Source: Sphingomonas sp. CCH21-G11 (lineage in GTDB: Bacteria; Pseudomonadota; Alphaproteobacteria; Sphingomonadales; Sphingomonadaceae). From it: a stretch of DNA of 50,582 nucleotides. The stretch spans positions 1 to 50,582 of the forward strand of contig NZ_LSHX01000001.1 in NCBI RefSeq assembly GCF_001555965.1. Direction: 5' to 3'. The notes below the pieces were generated by a model that did not search any database, was not told the DNA's origin, and worked only from the letters and a program-made list of their open reading frames with translations. Of this stretch, positions 26,883 to 34,808 are shown in pieces (position 1 is the first letter of the stretch; the number at the start of each line of letters is the position of its first letter). Made by a program: the position numbers and the translations under genes.

Positions 26883-27623
26883 GTGGCGGCTTCGGGGAGT
26901 TGTTTCGCGGAAGTGCTGGGGAATCTCGTCGCACTCACGCCGGGCGAGCGCACCGCGCTCGAGCGGCTGGAGGAGCATCGTCGCGACATCCGGCGCGGCG
27001 CGTTCGTGCAGCGCGAGAACGAGCCGAGCGCCGAGATGTTCGTGCTGCGCAAGGGGCTGATGATGAGCTACGCCCTGATGTCGGACGGCAGCCGCCAGAT
27101 CCTGCGCTTCTTCTTTCCGGGCGACGTGCTCGGCGTGTCGGCGATGATCTATGACACCGCGCCGGAAAGCATCTGCGCACTCTCCGACTGCGTCGTCTGC
27201 CCGTTCGAGCGGGCGGCGCTGTCGGCTTTGGTCGCCTCGCATCCCCGGCTCGCCGCGCTCCTGCTCGTCGTCAACCAGGTCGAGCGCGTCGCGCTGACCG
27301 ACCGACTGGCGATGCTCGGCCGCACCTCGGCCAAGGCACGGGTCGGCGCGCTCCTGCTCGAATGGCGCAATCGGATGCGCACGACCGATTCGTCGATCGG
27401 CGACAGCTTCACGCTCGCCTTGACCCAGGAGGAGATCGGCGACGCGACCGGGCTGACCTCGGTTCACGTCAACCGGATGCTGCGTCAGCTGGAGCGCGAG
27501 GGGTTGATCGCGCGCGAGGGCAGTCGCGTCACCTTGCGTGATGCCGCCGCGCTGGCCGATGCGTCGGATTATGTCGACCGGTACCAGGGCCTGCGGCTCG
27601 ACTGGCTGCCCGACCCGAACTGA
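26883..27623 (+). CDS. Crp/Fnr-family transcriptional regulator
   Basis: A 246-residue regulator. The N-terminal cNMP-binding-like beta-barrel (about residues 30-140) shows RRGAFVQRENEPSAEMFVLR, SDGSRQILRFFFPGDVLGVS, and the C-terminal winged helix has LTQEEIGDATGLTSVHVNRM, then LRQLEREGLIAREGSRVTL. It lacks the N-terminal four-Cys cluster of Fnr, so it is not an Fe-S oxygen sensor; several Cys occur elsewhere. A GTG start with GAGGGGG five bases upstream is preferred to the earlier ATG. It is divergent from murA, and its stop lies 11 bp from the convergent clpS. The ligand and regulon are unknown. Confidence 0.88.
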   Translation: MAASGSCFAEVLGNLVALTPGERTALERLEEHRRDIRRGAFVQRENEPSAEMFVLRKGLMMSYALMSDGSRQILRFFFPGDVLGVSAMIYDTAPESICALSDCVVCPFERAALSALVASHPRLAALLLVVNQVERVALTDRLAMLGRTSAKARVGALLLEWRNRMRTTDSSIGDSFTLALTQEEIGDATGLTSVHVNRMLRQLEREGLIAREGSRVTLRDAAALADASDYVDRYQGLRLDWLPDPN

Positions 27624-27634
27624 AGGTCAGCCGA

Positions 27635-27961
27635 TCAGGCCTTTTCGAGCGTGCACTGCAGCGGGTGCTGGTTCTGTCGGGCGAAATCGATCACCTGGCT
27701 GACCTTGGTCTCGGCGACTTCGTAGCTGAACACGCCGCACACCCCGACGCCGCGCTGGTGAACGTGGAGCATCACGCGGGTCGCCTCCTCCATGTCCATG
27801 CGGAAGAACCGCTGGAGGACGAGGACGACAAACTCCATCGGCGTATAATCGTCGTTGAGCATCAGGACGCGGTAGGGTGTCGGCTTCTTGGTCTTGGCGC
27901 GCGTGCGCGTGGCGACACCCAATGAGTTGCCGCCGCCCTCATCGTCCTTGTCTTCGGCCAT
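27635..27961 (-). CDS. clpS: ATP-dependent Clp protease adaptor ClpS
   Basis: It delivers N-degron substrates to ClpAP. The core [40 protein letters not shown] and [20 protein letters not shown] is fully conserved, including the [11 protein letters not shown] (N-degron pocket) and the His of HQRG. I take the ATG at [10 protein letters not shown], which gives 108 residues and the usual family start; upstream ATGs add 10-23 residues. SD sequences are weak in either case. The gene is convergent with the Crp/Fnr gene. clpA itself is not in the window. Confidence 0.95.
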   Translation of the reverse strand: MAEDKDDEGGGNSLGVATRTRAKTKKPTPYRVLMLNDDYTPMEFVVLVLQRFFRMDMEEATRVMLHVHQRGVGVCGVFSYEVAETKVSQVIDFARQNQHPLQCTLEKA

Positions 27962-28410
27962 CGAAATGGGGGTCGGGAGATGCTCTGCCATCGTTGGCAC
28001 AAAATATGGCATCGACCCGGCCAAGGGCAAGGGGCAAGCGCCGCCGAAAAATGCCGGCCGGGGCTAGAAACGGGCATGCGCGCCGGGATTCGTCCAATGC
28101 CAGGCCCGCCGTGCAGCACCTAAATCATCGCCGCCTCGAAATCGCCGCCTCGAAACTGCGGATATCTGCCTGGCCCGCATCCAGAGCACCGCGGTTCGCA
28201 TCCGGACCGATTCGCCCGCCTCTTCGCGCGACTTTGCGCTGAAGCAGCCCGCACGGTGGCGCGAACCATTGCTGAGGCGTGGCGGAGCCGGCGACCGAAC
28301 AAAATGCCACCCGCACAGCTTTGGACAAAGGGTCGAGCCTGTGCGCGGCGCCGACAATCACCGCGCCATTCTAAAAGAATGCCCGACCGCGCCTCGGCTA
28401 TGCCCGCGCC
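27962..28410. other. 449-bp stretch without a recognised gene
   Basis: It must hold the clpS promoter and the promoter of the exported-protein gene. A 14-base unit ATCGCCGCCTCGAA is repeated in tandem (28127-28140 and 28141-28154). Several Cys/Arg-rich frames cross it on the minus strand, but none has a coherent family or SD. It may be a decayed gene. Confidence 0.4.
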
Positions 28411-28896
28411 ATGATGCGAACGCGCCTTCTGACCCTCGCGGCCCTCGCCACCCTGTCCTGCGCCACCTCGCCCCGGCCGGCGACGGCTCAGGCGCGCGTC
28501 GTCGATGATGCGGGCCGGCATCACCTGTCGGTCATCGCGGGCGCGACGATCCTCGACGAAGACGAAAGCGACAGCGCCTTCACGCTGGGGCTCGATTACG
28601 AATATCGGGTAAGCGAGCGCATCGGGCTGGGTGCGGTGGCGGAGCGTGCCTTCGGGCCACTCGATTCGACCACATTGCTCGCGACCGCCGACATCCATCT
28701 GTGGCGGGGGCTGGCCATCCAGACTGGCCCCGGCGTCGAATTCGCCGAGGGCGCGACGGCGTTCGTCGTCCGGCTCGGCGCGCTCTACGAATTCGAACTG
28801 GGCGGCGGTTTCACCCTGTCACCGCAGGCGCATTATGACTTTTCGGACGCCGAGGATGCGGTGGTGCTGGGGGTCGCAGTCGGACACGCCTTTTAG
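28411..28896 (+). CDS. Small exported protein, probable outer-membrane-like beta-strand protein
   Basis: A 161-residue protein with a signal peptide (MMRTRLLTLAALATLSCATS, then cleavage likely after PATAQA). The mature part alternates hydrophobic and polar residues in a way that suggests antiparallel beta strands (FTLGLDYEYRVSERIGLGAV, FVVRLGALYEFELGGGFTLS), and ends VVLGVAVGHAF with a terminal Phe, as in many outer-membrane barrels. Only about eight strands would fit, so it is a small barrel at most. An LSC triplet could be a lipobox but lacks the usual spacing. The family is not identified. It begins with adjacent ATGs. Confidence 0.65.
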   Translation: MMRTRLLTLAALATLSCATSPRPATAQARVVDDAGRHHLSVIAGATILDEDESDSAFTLGLDYEYRVSERIGLGAVAERAFGPLDSTTLLATADIHLWRGLAIQTGPGVEFAEGATAFVVRLGALYEFELGGGFTLSPQAHYDFSDAEDAVVLGVAVGHAF

Positions 28897-28945
28897 GGCG
28901 ATCCGCCCGGCCGGGCGCGGGATGCCGCGCATCACGCACGCCGCC

Positions 28946-28980
28946 AAAAAAAGGGGCGGCCGCATCGCGCGACCGCCCCT
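28946..28980 (-). terminator. Terminator between exported protein and phasin gene
   Basis: AGGGGCGG (28952-28959) pairs perfectly with CCGCCCCT (28973-28980). On the minus strand T7 follows directly, serving phasin; on the plus strand CATTTTAC follows, so it may also stop the convergent gene. Confidence 0.9.
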
Positions 28981-29009
28981 CATTTTACGCTACGCTTTCG
29001 CGCGAATGA

Positions 29010-29900
29010 TCAGGCCGCGACCTTGATCTTCTCGGCGGCGACCGCAACGCGGCTCGAGATCGGCTGGGCGGCGTCGCCGGCCAGCTTCAGCATCGCTTCG
29101 GTGTGCTTCGACGCTTCGGCGACATAGGTGTCGAACGAGGTGCGGAAGAAGTCGCTCTGGACCTTCATGAATTCGGTCGGCGACTTGGCGGCGGCCAGCG
29201 ACTTCATCATCGCGCTCGCCTGCTCGAACGACTTGCGGCTGAACTCGGCGGCTTCCTGGCCCAGCGTTTCCATGCCCTTGGCGGCGATGCGGGTCGATTC
29301 GACGACCGCTTCGACATTGCCCTTGGCCAGCTCGTTCATTTCCTCGACCAGCTTGGCGTTCTTTTCCATAGCCTGCTTGGCGCGGTCGTTCATGTCGGTG
29401 AACATGGTCTGGGTCTTGTGCATGGTGTTTTCGATGGTGGTCATGATGGTGCGTTCCTTCTCAACGGACTTTTCGGGGGTGGCGGTTTCCGCCGGATGAT
29501 CTGATGTGCCGACCGCAATCGCCGGAATCGACGCCGAGGCCGCAGCCTCGACCGGCGGGTTGACGACCGGAGCCGGCGACGCTGCCTTGGGCAGCGCCGT
29601 CGGGGTGACGGGCTTCGCGGACACGGGCGCCTTGACCGGCGCCTCGATCTTGGCCGCGGCGACCGGCGGCACCGGCTTGGCGGCAACAGGCGCAGGCTTG
29701 GCGACCTTGGCCATCGGCGCGGGCGCCGGAGCCTTCGGCGCCGCGGGCGCGACCGGCGTTGACGCGACCGCGGGCGGGGCCTTTGCCGGGTTAGCCGGCG
29801 CCGTCGTCTTCACCGCGCTCGTCACCGGCTTGCCGGCACCGGCAGCCGGCTTCTGACTGGCGGACTTCTTGCCACCTTGGTCTGGACCCTTGCTCGCCAT
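29010..29900 (-). CDS. Phasin-family protein with Ala/Pro-rich N-terminal extension
   Basis: Phasins coat polyhydroxyalkanoate granules. The phasin domain occupies the C-terminal half (about residues 155-296), with helical TMFTDMNDRAKQAMEKNAKL, STRIAAKGMETLGQEAAEFS and SPTEFMKVQSDFFRTSFDTY. Residues 15-150 are an Ala/Pro/Lys/Val-rich, probably disordered segment. The full start has GGAG six bases upstream; an internal ATG at residue 153 also has GAGAAGGAAC nearby and would give a normal 144-residue phasin. It is on the same strand as phaC and downstream of it, 125 bp away, with its own promoter. That makes a PHA-granule function very likely. Confidence 0.88.
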   Translation of the reverse strand: MASKGPDQGGKKSASQKPAAGAGKPVTSAVKTTAPANPAKAPPAVASTPVAPAAPKAPAPAPMAKVAKPAPVAAKPVPPVAAAKIEAPVKAPVSAKPVTPTALPKAASPAPVVNPPVEAAASASIPAIAVGTSDHPAETATPEKSVEKERTIMTTIENTMHKTQTMFTDMNDRAKQAMEKNAKLVEEMNELAKGNVEAVVESTRIAAKGMETLGQEAAEFSRKSFEQASAMMKSLAAAKSPTEFMKVQSDFFRTSFDTYVAEASKHTEAMLKLAGDAAQPISSRVAVAAEKIKVAA

Positions 29901-29942
29901 CTCGACTCCTGAAAGTTACGGACACACGTCGCTGCGGCGCAG

Positions 29943-29971
29943 CATATAGCGTGGCACTTCCGGCTTCGCAA
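29943..29971 (-). promoter_or_regulatory. Sigma-70-type promoter of the phasin gene
   Basis: On the minus strand, TTGCGA (complement of 29966-29971) and TATATG (complement of 29943-29948) lie 17 bp apart, with the start codon about 43 bp downstream of the -10. Fits the consensus spacing well. Confidence 0.55.
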
Positions 29972-29978
29972 GGGTTTA

Positions 29979-30011
29979 TTGTGCAGTGCAACAATGTTAA
30001 ATTGCTGCAAT
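29979..30011. promoter_or_regulatory. TGCA-rich putative PhaR operator upstream of phasin
   Basis: TTGTGCAGTGCAACAA (29979-29994) and ATTGCTGCAAT (30001-30011) lie just upstream of the phasin -35 box. PhaR regulators of PHA genes bind TGC/GCA-rich sites. The match is by pattern only, and no phaR gene lies in the window. Confidence 0.4.
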
Positions 30012-30025
30012 CTAACCTGTTGGGA

Positions 30026-31750
30026 TCATCTAGCTTTCACGTACATCCCCGGCGCGTCGTCGAGTGCGGGCAGGCGTCCCTTGCCGGGTATGCGCGCCTT
30101 TGCCACCGCAACATGATTCGGCGCCTGGGCGGCGATCCATTCGATCCAGTCGGGCCACCAGCTCCCCTTGGTCTCGACCGCGCCGGCGACGAAATCGTCG
30201 AGCGTTTCGGTCGGGTTCGGGTTGAGCCAGTACTGGTATTTGCCCGAAGCAGGCGGGTTGACCACGCCGGCGATGTGCCCCGATCCCGCCAGCACGAAAC
30301 GGACCGGACCCTTCAGGTGCGTCTGCAGCTTCCACACGCTGGCGGCGGGTGCGATATGGTCCTCGCGACCCGCCTGGATATAGGTCGGTGTCGCGATCCG
30401 CGATAGGTCGATCGGCGTGCCGTTGATCTCCAGCGCGCCCGGCACCACCAGCCGGTTGTCGCGATACAGGTCGGTCAGATAGCTGAGGTGCCAGCGCGCC
30501 GGCAGGTTGGTGACGTCGGCGTTCCAGTGCAGCAGGTCGAAGGGCGGATAGTCGTCGCCGAGCAGGTAATTGTTGGTGACATAGTTCCAGATCAACTCGC
30601 GCCCGCGCAGCAGGTTGAACGTCGCGGCCAGATAGCGCCCGTCCAGATAGCCGTCGGTTGCCGCGGACTGGATCATCCGCAATTGCTCGTCATCGACGAA
30701 CAGGCTCAGCTCGCCGGCTTCGCTGAAATCGACCTGCGCGGTGAAATAGGTTGCGGACCTGACCTTCTCCGCCTCGCCGCGCGCGGCCAGCACCGCGAGC
30801 GTCGCCGCCAGCGTCGTGCCCGCCACGCAATAACCGATGGTGTGGACGCCCGGCACGCCCAGCAGTTCGCGCACCGTGTCGATCGCGTCGATCTGCCCCT
30901 GCTCGACATAATCGGCCCAGGTCACATCCTTCATCGACGCGTCGGCCGACTTCCACGACACGACGAACACCGTCAGCCCCTGGTCGACAGCCCATTTGAT
31001 GAAGCTCTTTTCGGGCGTGAGGTCGAGGATGTAGTAGCGGTTAATCCACGGCGGAAAGATGACGAGCGGCGTCTCGAACACCGTTTCGGTGGTGGGCGAA
31101 TACTGGATGAGCTCATAGAGCGGCGTGCGCTTGACGACCTTGCCCGGGGTGACCGCGATGTTGCGGCCAAGCTCGAACGCGGTCGCGTCGGTATGCGTCA
31201 CCTGCCCGCGCGCCAGGTCGGCGAGCATGTTGCCGAGCCCCTTCAGCAGGTTCTCGCCGCGCGTCTCGATGATCCGCTCGATCACCACCGGGTTGGTCGC
31301 GGGAAAGTTGGTCGGGCTGATCGCGTCGATCAGGCCCTTGGTGGCAAAACGCACCTGCTCCTTCTGCTTGCCCTCAATGCCCGGCAGCGCCTCGACATTC
31401 TTGAGCAGGTGGTCGGCGATCAGGAAATAGCTCTGGCGCAGAAAGTCGAACAGCGGGTCCTCGCGCCATTGCGGTGCCTTGAACCGCTTGTCGCGCGCCT
31501 GTTCCGGCGTCTCCTCGAACGCAGGCGCGCGGCCGGGGTCGAGGAAACGTTGCCACAGCCGCATCGAATCCGCCCAGAAATCGGCGCTGGCGCGCGCGAA
31601 CGCGGTCGGATCGGTCATCGCGGACAGCGGCGTCGTGCTCATCGTGTAATGCCCATGCTCCAGCATCATCTGCTGCGCGCGGCCGAGCACATAGGTCCAG
31701 TGCTGCAGGTCCTCCAGCGTGGTGCTGGTCTTGGGTTCGTTGTCCGCCAT
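30026..31750 (-). CDS. phaC: Class I polyhydroxyalkanoate synthase
   Basis: It polymerises (R)-3-hydroxyacyl-CoA into PHA at the granule surface. The 574 residues are class I length. The catalytic Cys is C308 in the lipase-like box GYCVAGT, where the usual final Gly-Gly is partly changed. The Asp and His partners are in the QAGREDHIAP and GSGHIAGVVN segments. Family blocks ETPLVIFPPWINRYYILDLT and WKSADASMKDVTWADYVEQG are clear, and the N-terminal domain is present. SD GAGAGGCAAGG precedes the ATG. The downstream phasin supports the role. Confidence 0.95.
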   Translation of the reverse strand: MADNEPKTSTTLEDLQHWTYVLGRAQQMMLEHGHYTMSTTPLSAMTDPTAFARASADFWADSMRLWQRFLDPGRAPAFEETPEQARDKRFKAPQWREDPLFDFLRQSYFLIADHLLKNVEALPGIEGKQKEQVRFATKGLIDAISPTNFPATNPVVIERIIETRGENLLKGLGNMLADLARGQVTHTDATAFELGRNIAVTPGKVVKRTPLYELIQYSPTTETVFETPLVIFPPWINRYYILDLTPEKSFIKWAVDQGLTVFVVSWKSADASMKDVTWADYVEQGQIDAIDTVRELLGVPGVHTIGYCVAGTTLAATLAVLAARGEAEKVRSATYFTAQVDFSEAGELSLFVDDEQLRMIQSAATDGYLDGRYLAATFNLLRGRELIWNYVTNNYLLGDDYPPFDLLHWNADVTNLPARWHLSYLTDLYRDNRLVVPGALEINGTPIDLSRIATPTYIQAGREDHIAPAASVWKLQTHLKGPVRFVLAGSGHIAGVVNPPASGKYQYWLNPNPTETLDDFVAGAVETKGSWWPDWIEWIAAQAPNHVAVAKARIPGKGRLPALDDAPGMYVKAR

Positions 31751-31917
31751 CGGCCTTGCCTCTCACGCTTTTTTGCCACCTTACCCCGTCGGATCCGTTT
31801 CGTCAGCCATTGCGCGCGTCAGGATATTTCGCATTTCCGGCCAATTGCGTTCAAAGATGATTCCACGCGCCGGCACGATCGCGTAAAGCGACGATCCGTA
31901 TTTCGAAGCAGAGCAGG

Positions 31918-33129
31918 ATGATGTCCGACGAATTCTACCGCATGAAGCGCCTTCCGCCCTATGTCATCGCCGAAGTGAATGCGATGCGGGCAGCGGCGCG
32001 CGCAGGCGGTGAGGACATCATCGACCTGGGCATGGGCAACCCCGACCTGCCGCCGCCTGCCCACGTCATCGACAAGCTGATCGAGGTCGCGCAGAAGCCC
32101 GACGCGCACGGCTATTCGCAGTCGAAGGGCATCCCCGGACTTCGCCGTGCTCAGGCCAATTATTACGGCCGCCGCTTCGGGGTCGAGCTCGACCCCGAGC
32201 GCGAGGTCGTGGTGACGATGGGGTCGAAGGAGGGGCTGGCGAGCCTCGCCACCGCGATCACCGCGCCGGGCGACGTCGTGCTGGCGCCCAACCCCAGCTA
32301 TCCCATCCATACCTTCGGCTTCATCCTGGCCGGTGCCACGATCCGCGCGGTGCCGACCACGCCCGACGAACGCTATTTTGAAAGCCTGGAACGCGCGATG
32401 GCGTTCACCGTGCCGCGGCCGAGCGTGCTGGTGGTCAATTATCCTTCCAACCCGACCGCCGAAACGGTCGACCTCGCCTTTTACGAGCGGCTGGTCGCGT
32501 TCGCGAAGGACCAGGGGCTGTGGATCCTCTCCGACCTGGCCTATTCCGAGCTTTACTATGACGGCCATCCAACCCCGTCGATCCTGCAGGTCAAGGGCGG
32601 CAAGGATGTCGCGGTCGAATTCACCTCGCTCAGCAAGACCTACAGCATGGCCGGCTGGCGGATCGGATTTGCGGTCGGCAATGCCCGGCTGATCGCGGCG
32701 ATGACGCGGGTGAAATCCTATCTCGACTATGGCGCGTTCACGCCAATCCAAGCGGCGGCGTGCGCGGCGCTCAACGGGCCGCAGGACATCGTCGAGGCCA
32801 ATCGCCTGCTCTATCACAAGCGCCGCGACGTGCTGGTCGAAAGCTTCGGGCGCGCCGGCTGGGACATCCCGCCGCCGCGCGCGTCGATGTTCGCCTGGGC
32901 CCCCCTGCCCCCGGCACTTGCGCATCTGGGCAGCCTGGAGTTCTCCAAGCAGCTGCTCACCCACGCCAAGGTCGCGGTCGCACCGGGCGTCGGCTATGGC
33001 GAGAATGGCGAGGGTTACGTTCGCATCGCGATGGTCGAGAACGAACAGCGGCTGCGCCAGGCGGCGCGCAACGTGCGCAAATATCTCCAGTCGATGGGGG
33101 TCAACACCCCGGCCGCCAACGCGGGATGA
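31918..33129 (+). CDS. Class I aminotransferase, AlaC/YfdZ-like
   Basis: A PLP enzyme of 403 residues. PLP Lys lies in FTSLSKTYSMAGWRIGFAVG, and typical fold-type I motifs are IIDLGMGNPDLPPPAHVIDK, VNYPSNPTAETVD, ILSDLAYSELYYDG and VRIAMVENEQRLRQAARNV. The overall pattern matches the AlaC group, which makes alanine from pyruvate with glutamate as donor, though related enzymes act on other amino acids. The start may be the second of two adjacent ATGs. It is divergent from phaC, and the 167-bp gap between them shows no clear operator. Confidence 0.85.
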   Translation: MMSDEFYRMKRLPPYVIAEVNAMRAAARAGGEDIIDLGMGNPDLPPPAHVIDKLIEVAQKPDAHGYSQSKGIPGLRRAQANYYGRRFGVELDPEREVVVTMGSKEGLASLATAITAPGDVVLAPNPSYPIHTFGFILAGATIRAVPTTPDERYFESLERAMAFTVPRPSVLVVNYPSNPTAETVDLAFYERLVAFAKDQGLWILSDLAYSELYYDGHPTPSILQVKGGKDVAVEFTSLSKTYSMAGWRIGFAVGNARLIAAMTRVKSYLDYGAFTPIQAAACAALNGPQDIVEANRLLYHKRRDVLVESFGRAGWDIPPPRASMFAWAPLPPALAHLGSLEFSKQLLTHAKVAVAPGVGYGENGEGYVRIAMVENEQRLRQAARNVRKYLQSMGVNTPAANAG

Positions 33130-33152
33130 GGCGCGGCGCGTAATCGGTCGAG

Positions 33153-33211
33153 GGTCCCATCCTCCGCCGGGACGACGCCCAGATTTCGTCGCCCCGGCGG
33201 AGGCCGGGGCC
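33153..33211. repeat. Paired GTCGCCCCGGCG repeat, locus C
   Basis: A copy at 33188-33211 (GTCGCCCCGGCGGAGGCCGG...) and a more diverged inverted copy at 33153-33176 lie in the 140-bp gap after the aminotransferase. It belongs to the same family as loci A and B. Confidence 0.65.
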
Positions 33212-33269
33212 TCTCACCACTCTGGGTGCCCCTTGTCTCAGCGCCCGGGCTGCGCCACTGCCGCGCACC

Positions 33270-33701
33270 ATGACCCGTCCCGGCTTCGCCTTCTCCACCC
33301 GCTTTCGCGTCCGTTATGCCGAGATCGACGGGCAGAGGATCGTCTTCAACTCGCGCTACCTCGAATATGCCGATGTCGCGGTCACCGAGTTCTGGCGCTG
33401 GAGCGGCATGGACGCGCTCGGGCCGGTCTGGACCGAGGCCGAGTTCAACGTCGTGCAGGCGACCGTCCAGTACAAAGCGCCCTTCCGCTACGACGACATG
33501 ATCGAGGCGTGGGTGCGCATCGACCGCATCGGCAATTCCAGCATGACGACGCGCGTCGAGCTGGTCCACGCCGATACGGGTGCGCTGCATACGGTGATCG
33601 AGATCGTCAGCGCGCATGTCGATCTGGCCGCCGGCCGCGCAACGCCGATCCCGGACGAAGTGCGTGCGGCGCTGATGGCGTTGGACACCCGGGTGGCTTG
33701 A
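33270..33701 (+). CDS. Acyl-CoA thioesterase, hotdog fold (YbgC/FadM-like)
   Basis: A 143-residue 4HBT-type protein that probably hydrolyses acyl-CoA. The family motif VRYAEIDGQRIVFNSRYLEY resembles the RYxEtDxxG..hn..Yl.y signature; the first Asp is kept and the usual His-His-Asn is replaced by VFN-S. The body includes VVQATVQYKAPFRYDDMIEA and SMTTRVELVHADTGALHTVI. No signal peptide. A strong SD is not visible. Substrate is unknown. Confidence 0.82.
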   Translation: MTRPGFAFSTRFRVRYAEIDGQRIVFNSRYLEYADVAVTEFWRWSGMDALGPVWTEAEFNVVQATVQYKAPFRYDDMIEAWVRIDRIGNSSMTTRVELVHADTGALHTVIEIVSAHVDLAAGRATPIPDEVRAALMALDTRVA

Positions 33702-33709
33702 GCGATCTG

Positions 33710-33809
33710 CGTTTCTCGACTTCGCTCGAAACGAGCGGGGGAGTGCATCTAAAGGCTGGTAACGGCTCACTCGCCACCGACCGTTCGTTTCGAGCGAAGT
33801 CGAGAAACG
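33710..33809. repeat. Paired inverted repeat CGTTTCTCGACTTCGCTCGA
   Basis: A 28-base copy at 33710-33737 and its inverted copy at 33782-33809 differ by one base and enclose 44 bp. It fills the gap between the convergent thioesterase and HxlR genes, and may act as a bidirectional hairpin terminator. Confidence 0.75.
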
Positions 33810-33815
33810 GAGGTG

Positions 33816-34298
33816 CTAAAGCCCGCCCCGCCCGTTCACGTCGTCGGGAAGCGCCCAGAGCAGGTCTTCCTTGCTGAGCACCCGGCCGTCATGCGCGTGG
33901 ACTGCGACCGGTGCGATCGGTTTCATATCCCGGCTGTCGACCAGGATCGGCGTCGCGGGCGTGCCGGTTTCCCACCGCTCGCCCCATTGCCGCAGCGCGA
34001 CCATGGTCGGCAGCAGCGCAAAGCCCTTTTCGGTCAGGCAATAGGCGATCTTGCGCCGGTCCTCGGGCAGCGCGTGGCGCTCGAGAATGCCGTGACCGAC
34101 CAGCCGGGCCAGCCGGTTGGCCAGGATGTTGCGGGCGATGCCCAGTTCCGACTGATATTCCTCGAAATGATGCAGGCCGTTGAAGGCCGCGCGCAGGATC
34201 AGGAACGACCAGCGTTCACCCATCGCCTCAAGCGCCGCCGGCAGGCTGCAGTTATTGGCGAGCTCGCGGAGCGGCTCGCGCAATCCGGAATGACCCAT
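33816..34298 (-). CDS. HxlR-family transcriptional regulator
   Basis: A 160-residue winged-helix repressor type. NCSLPAALEAMGERWSFLIL is the classic HxlR opening, followed by RAAFNGLHHFEEYQSELGIA and RNILANRLARLVGHGILERH (recognition helix and wing). A conserved Cys at residue 17 lies where redox-sensing HxlR members have their reactive Cys. It is divergent from the CC_3452-family gene, and the shared gap contains an 11-bp inverted repeat, a likely operator. Confidence 0.9.
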   Translation of the reverse strand: MGHSGLREPLRELANNCSLPAALEAMGERWSFLILRAAFNGLHHFEEYQSELGIARNILANRLARLVGHGILERHALPEDRRKIAYCLTEKGFALLPTMVALRQWGERWETGTPATPILVDSRDMKPIAPVAVHAHDGRVLSKEDLLWALPDDVNGRGGL

Positions 34299-34367
34299 AG
34301 CCCTCTATTCTATCCGCTTTTGGCGCGGGATGAAAACAACAAAGACACTGCATCGCAGCAAAAGTTT

Positions 34368-34415
34368 CTACTTGCAACTTATATCGCGAGGCTTTAACGA
34401 CATCGTTGTAAGTAG
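34368..34415. promoter_or_regulatory. Candidate HxlR operator in divergent promoter region
   Basis: CTACTTGCAAC (34368-34378) and GTTGTAAGTAG (34405-34415) form an inverted repeat with one mismatch, 26 bp apart. HxlR-type regulators (e.g. YodB) bind palindromes of the ACTTxxAA / TTGTAAGT kind, which both halves resemble. Confidence 0.5.
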
Positions 34416-34456
34416 CGAATCGAAACTTTCTTCCCCAGCCGTCGATGGAGGTCCTC

Positions 34457-34759
34457 ATGCGTCATCTGCTCGCTCTCACGCTTGCCGGTTCGGCCCTGGT
34501 GCTCGGCGCCACCCCGGCGCTCGCCAAGTCCTATTACACCGCCACTCCCGCCGTCGCGCCGACGGAGGCGAGCTTCGTCACCCGCTCGGTTGTGTGGAAG
34601 TGCGACGGGGCGACCTGCGCCGCGCCGAAGGCCGGCAATCGTGACCAGGTCATGTGCGAACTGGCGGCCAAGGAAATGGGCCAGCTCGCCAGCTTCACCG
34701 CCAACGGCTCGGCGTTCGACGCCGCCGCGATGGAAAAGTGCAACGCGCGCGCCAAGTAA
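34457..34759 (+). CDS. CC_3452-family secreted protein
   Basis: A 100-residue secreted protein with a clear signal peptide (MRHLLALTLAGSALVLGATP, cleavage after ALA). The mature part, SYYTATPAVAPTEASFVTRS, then VVWKCDGATCAAPKAGNRDQ and VMCELAAKEMGQL, matches the CC_3452 family of small alphaproteobacterial proteins with four conserved Cys. Their function is not known. The start has GGAGG five bases upstream. It is divergent from the HxlR gene and could be its target. Ends 70 bases before rel. Confidence 0.8.
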   Translation: MRHLLALTLAGSALVLGATPALAKSYYTATPAVAPTEASFVTRSVVWKCDGATCAAPKAGNRDQVMCELAAKEMGQLASFTANGSAFDAAAMEKCNARAK

Positions 34760-34808
34760 TTCGCGCGGCGGCCACGCAACCGCAAAAACAAATATTGCAA
34801 AGCAGCGG

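Noticed and set aside
25439..27154. 571-codon plus-strand frame spanning the murA antisense region
   Set aside because: It begins in the palindromic repeat, runs antisense to murA and then out of frame through the Crp/Fnr gene. Not a plausible gene.
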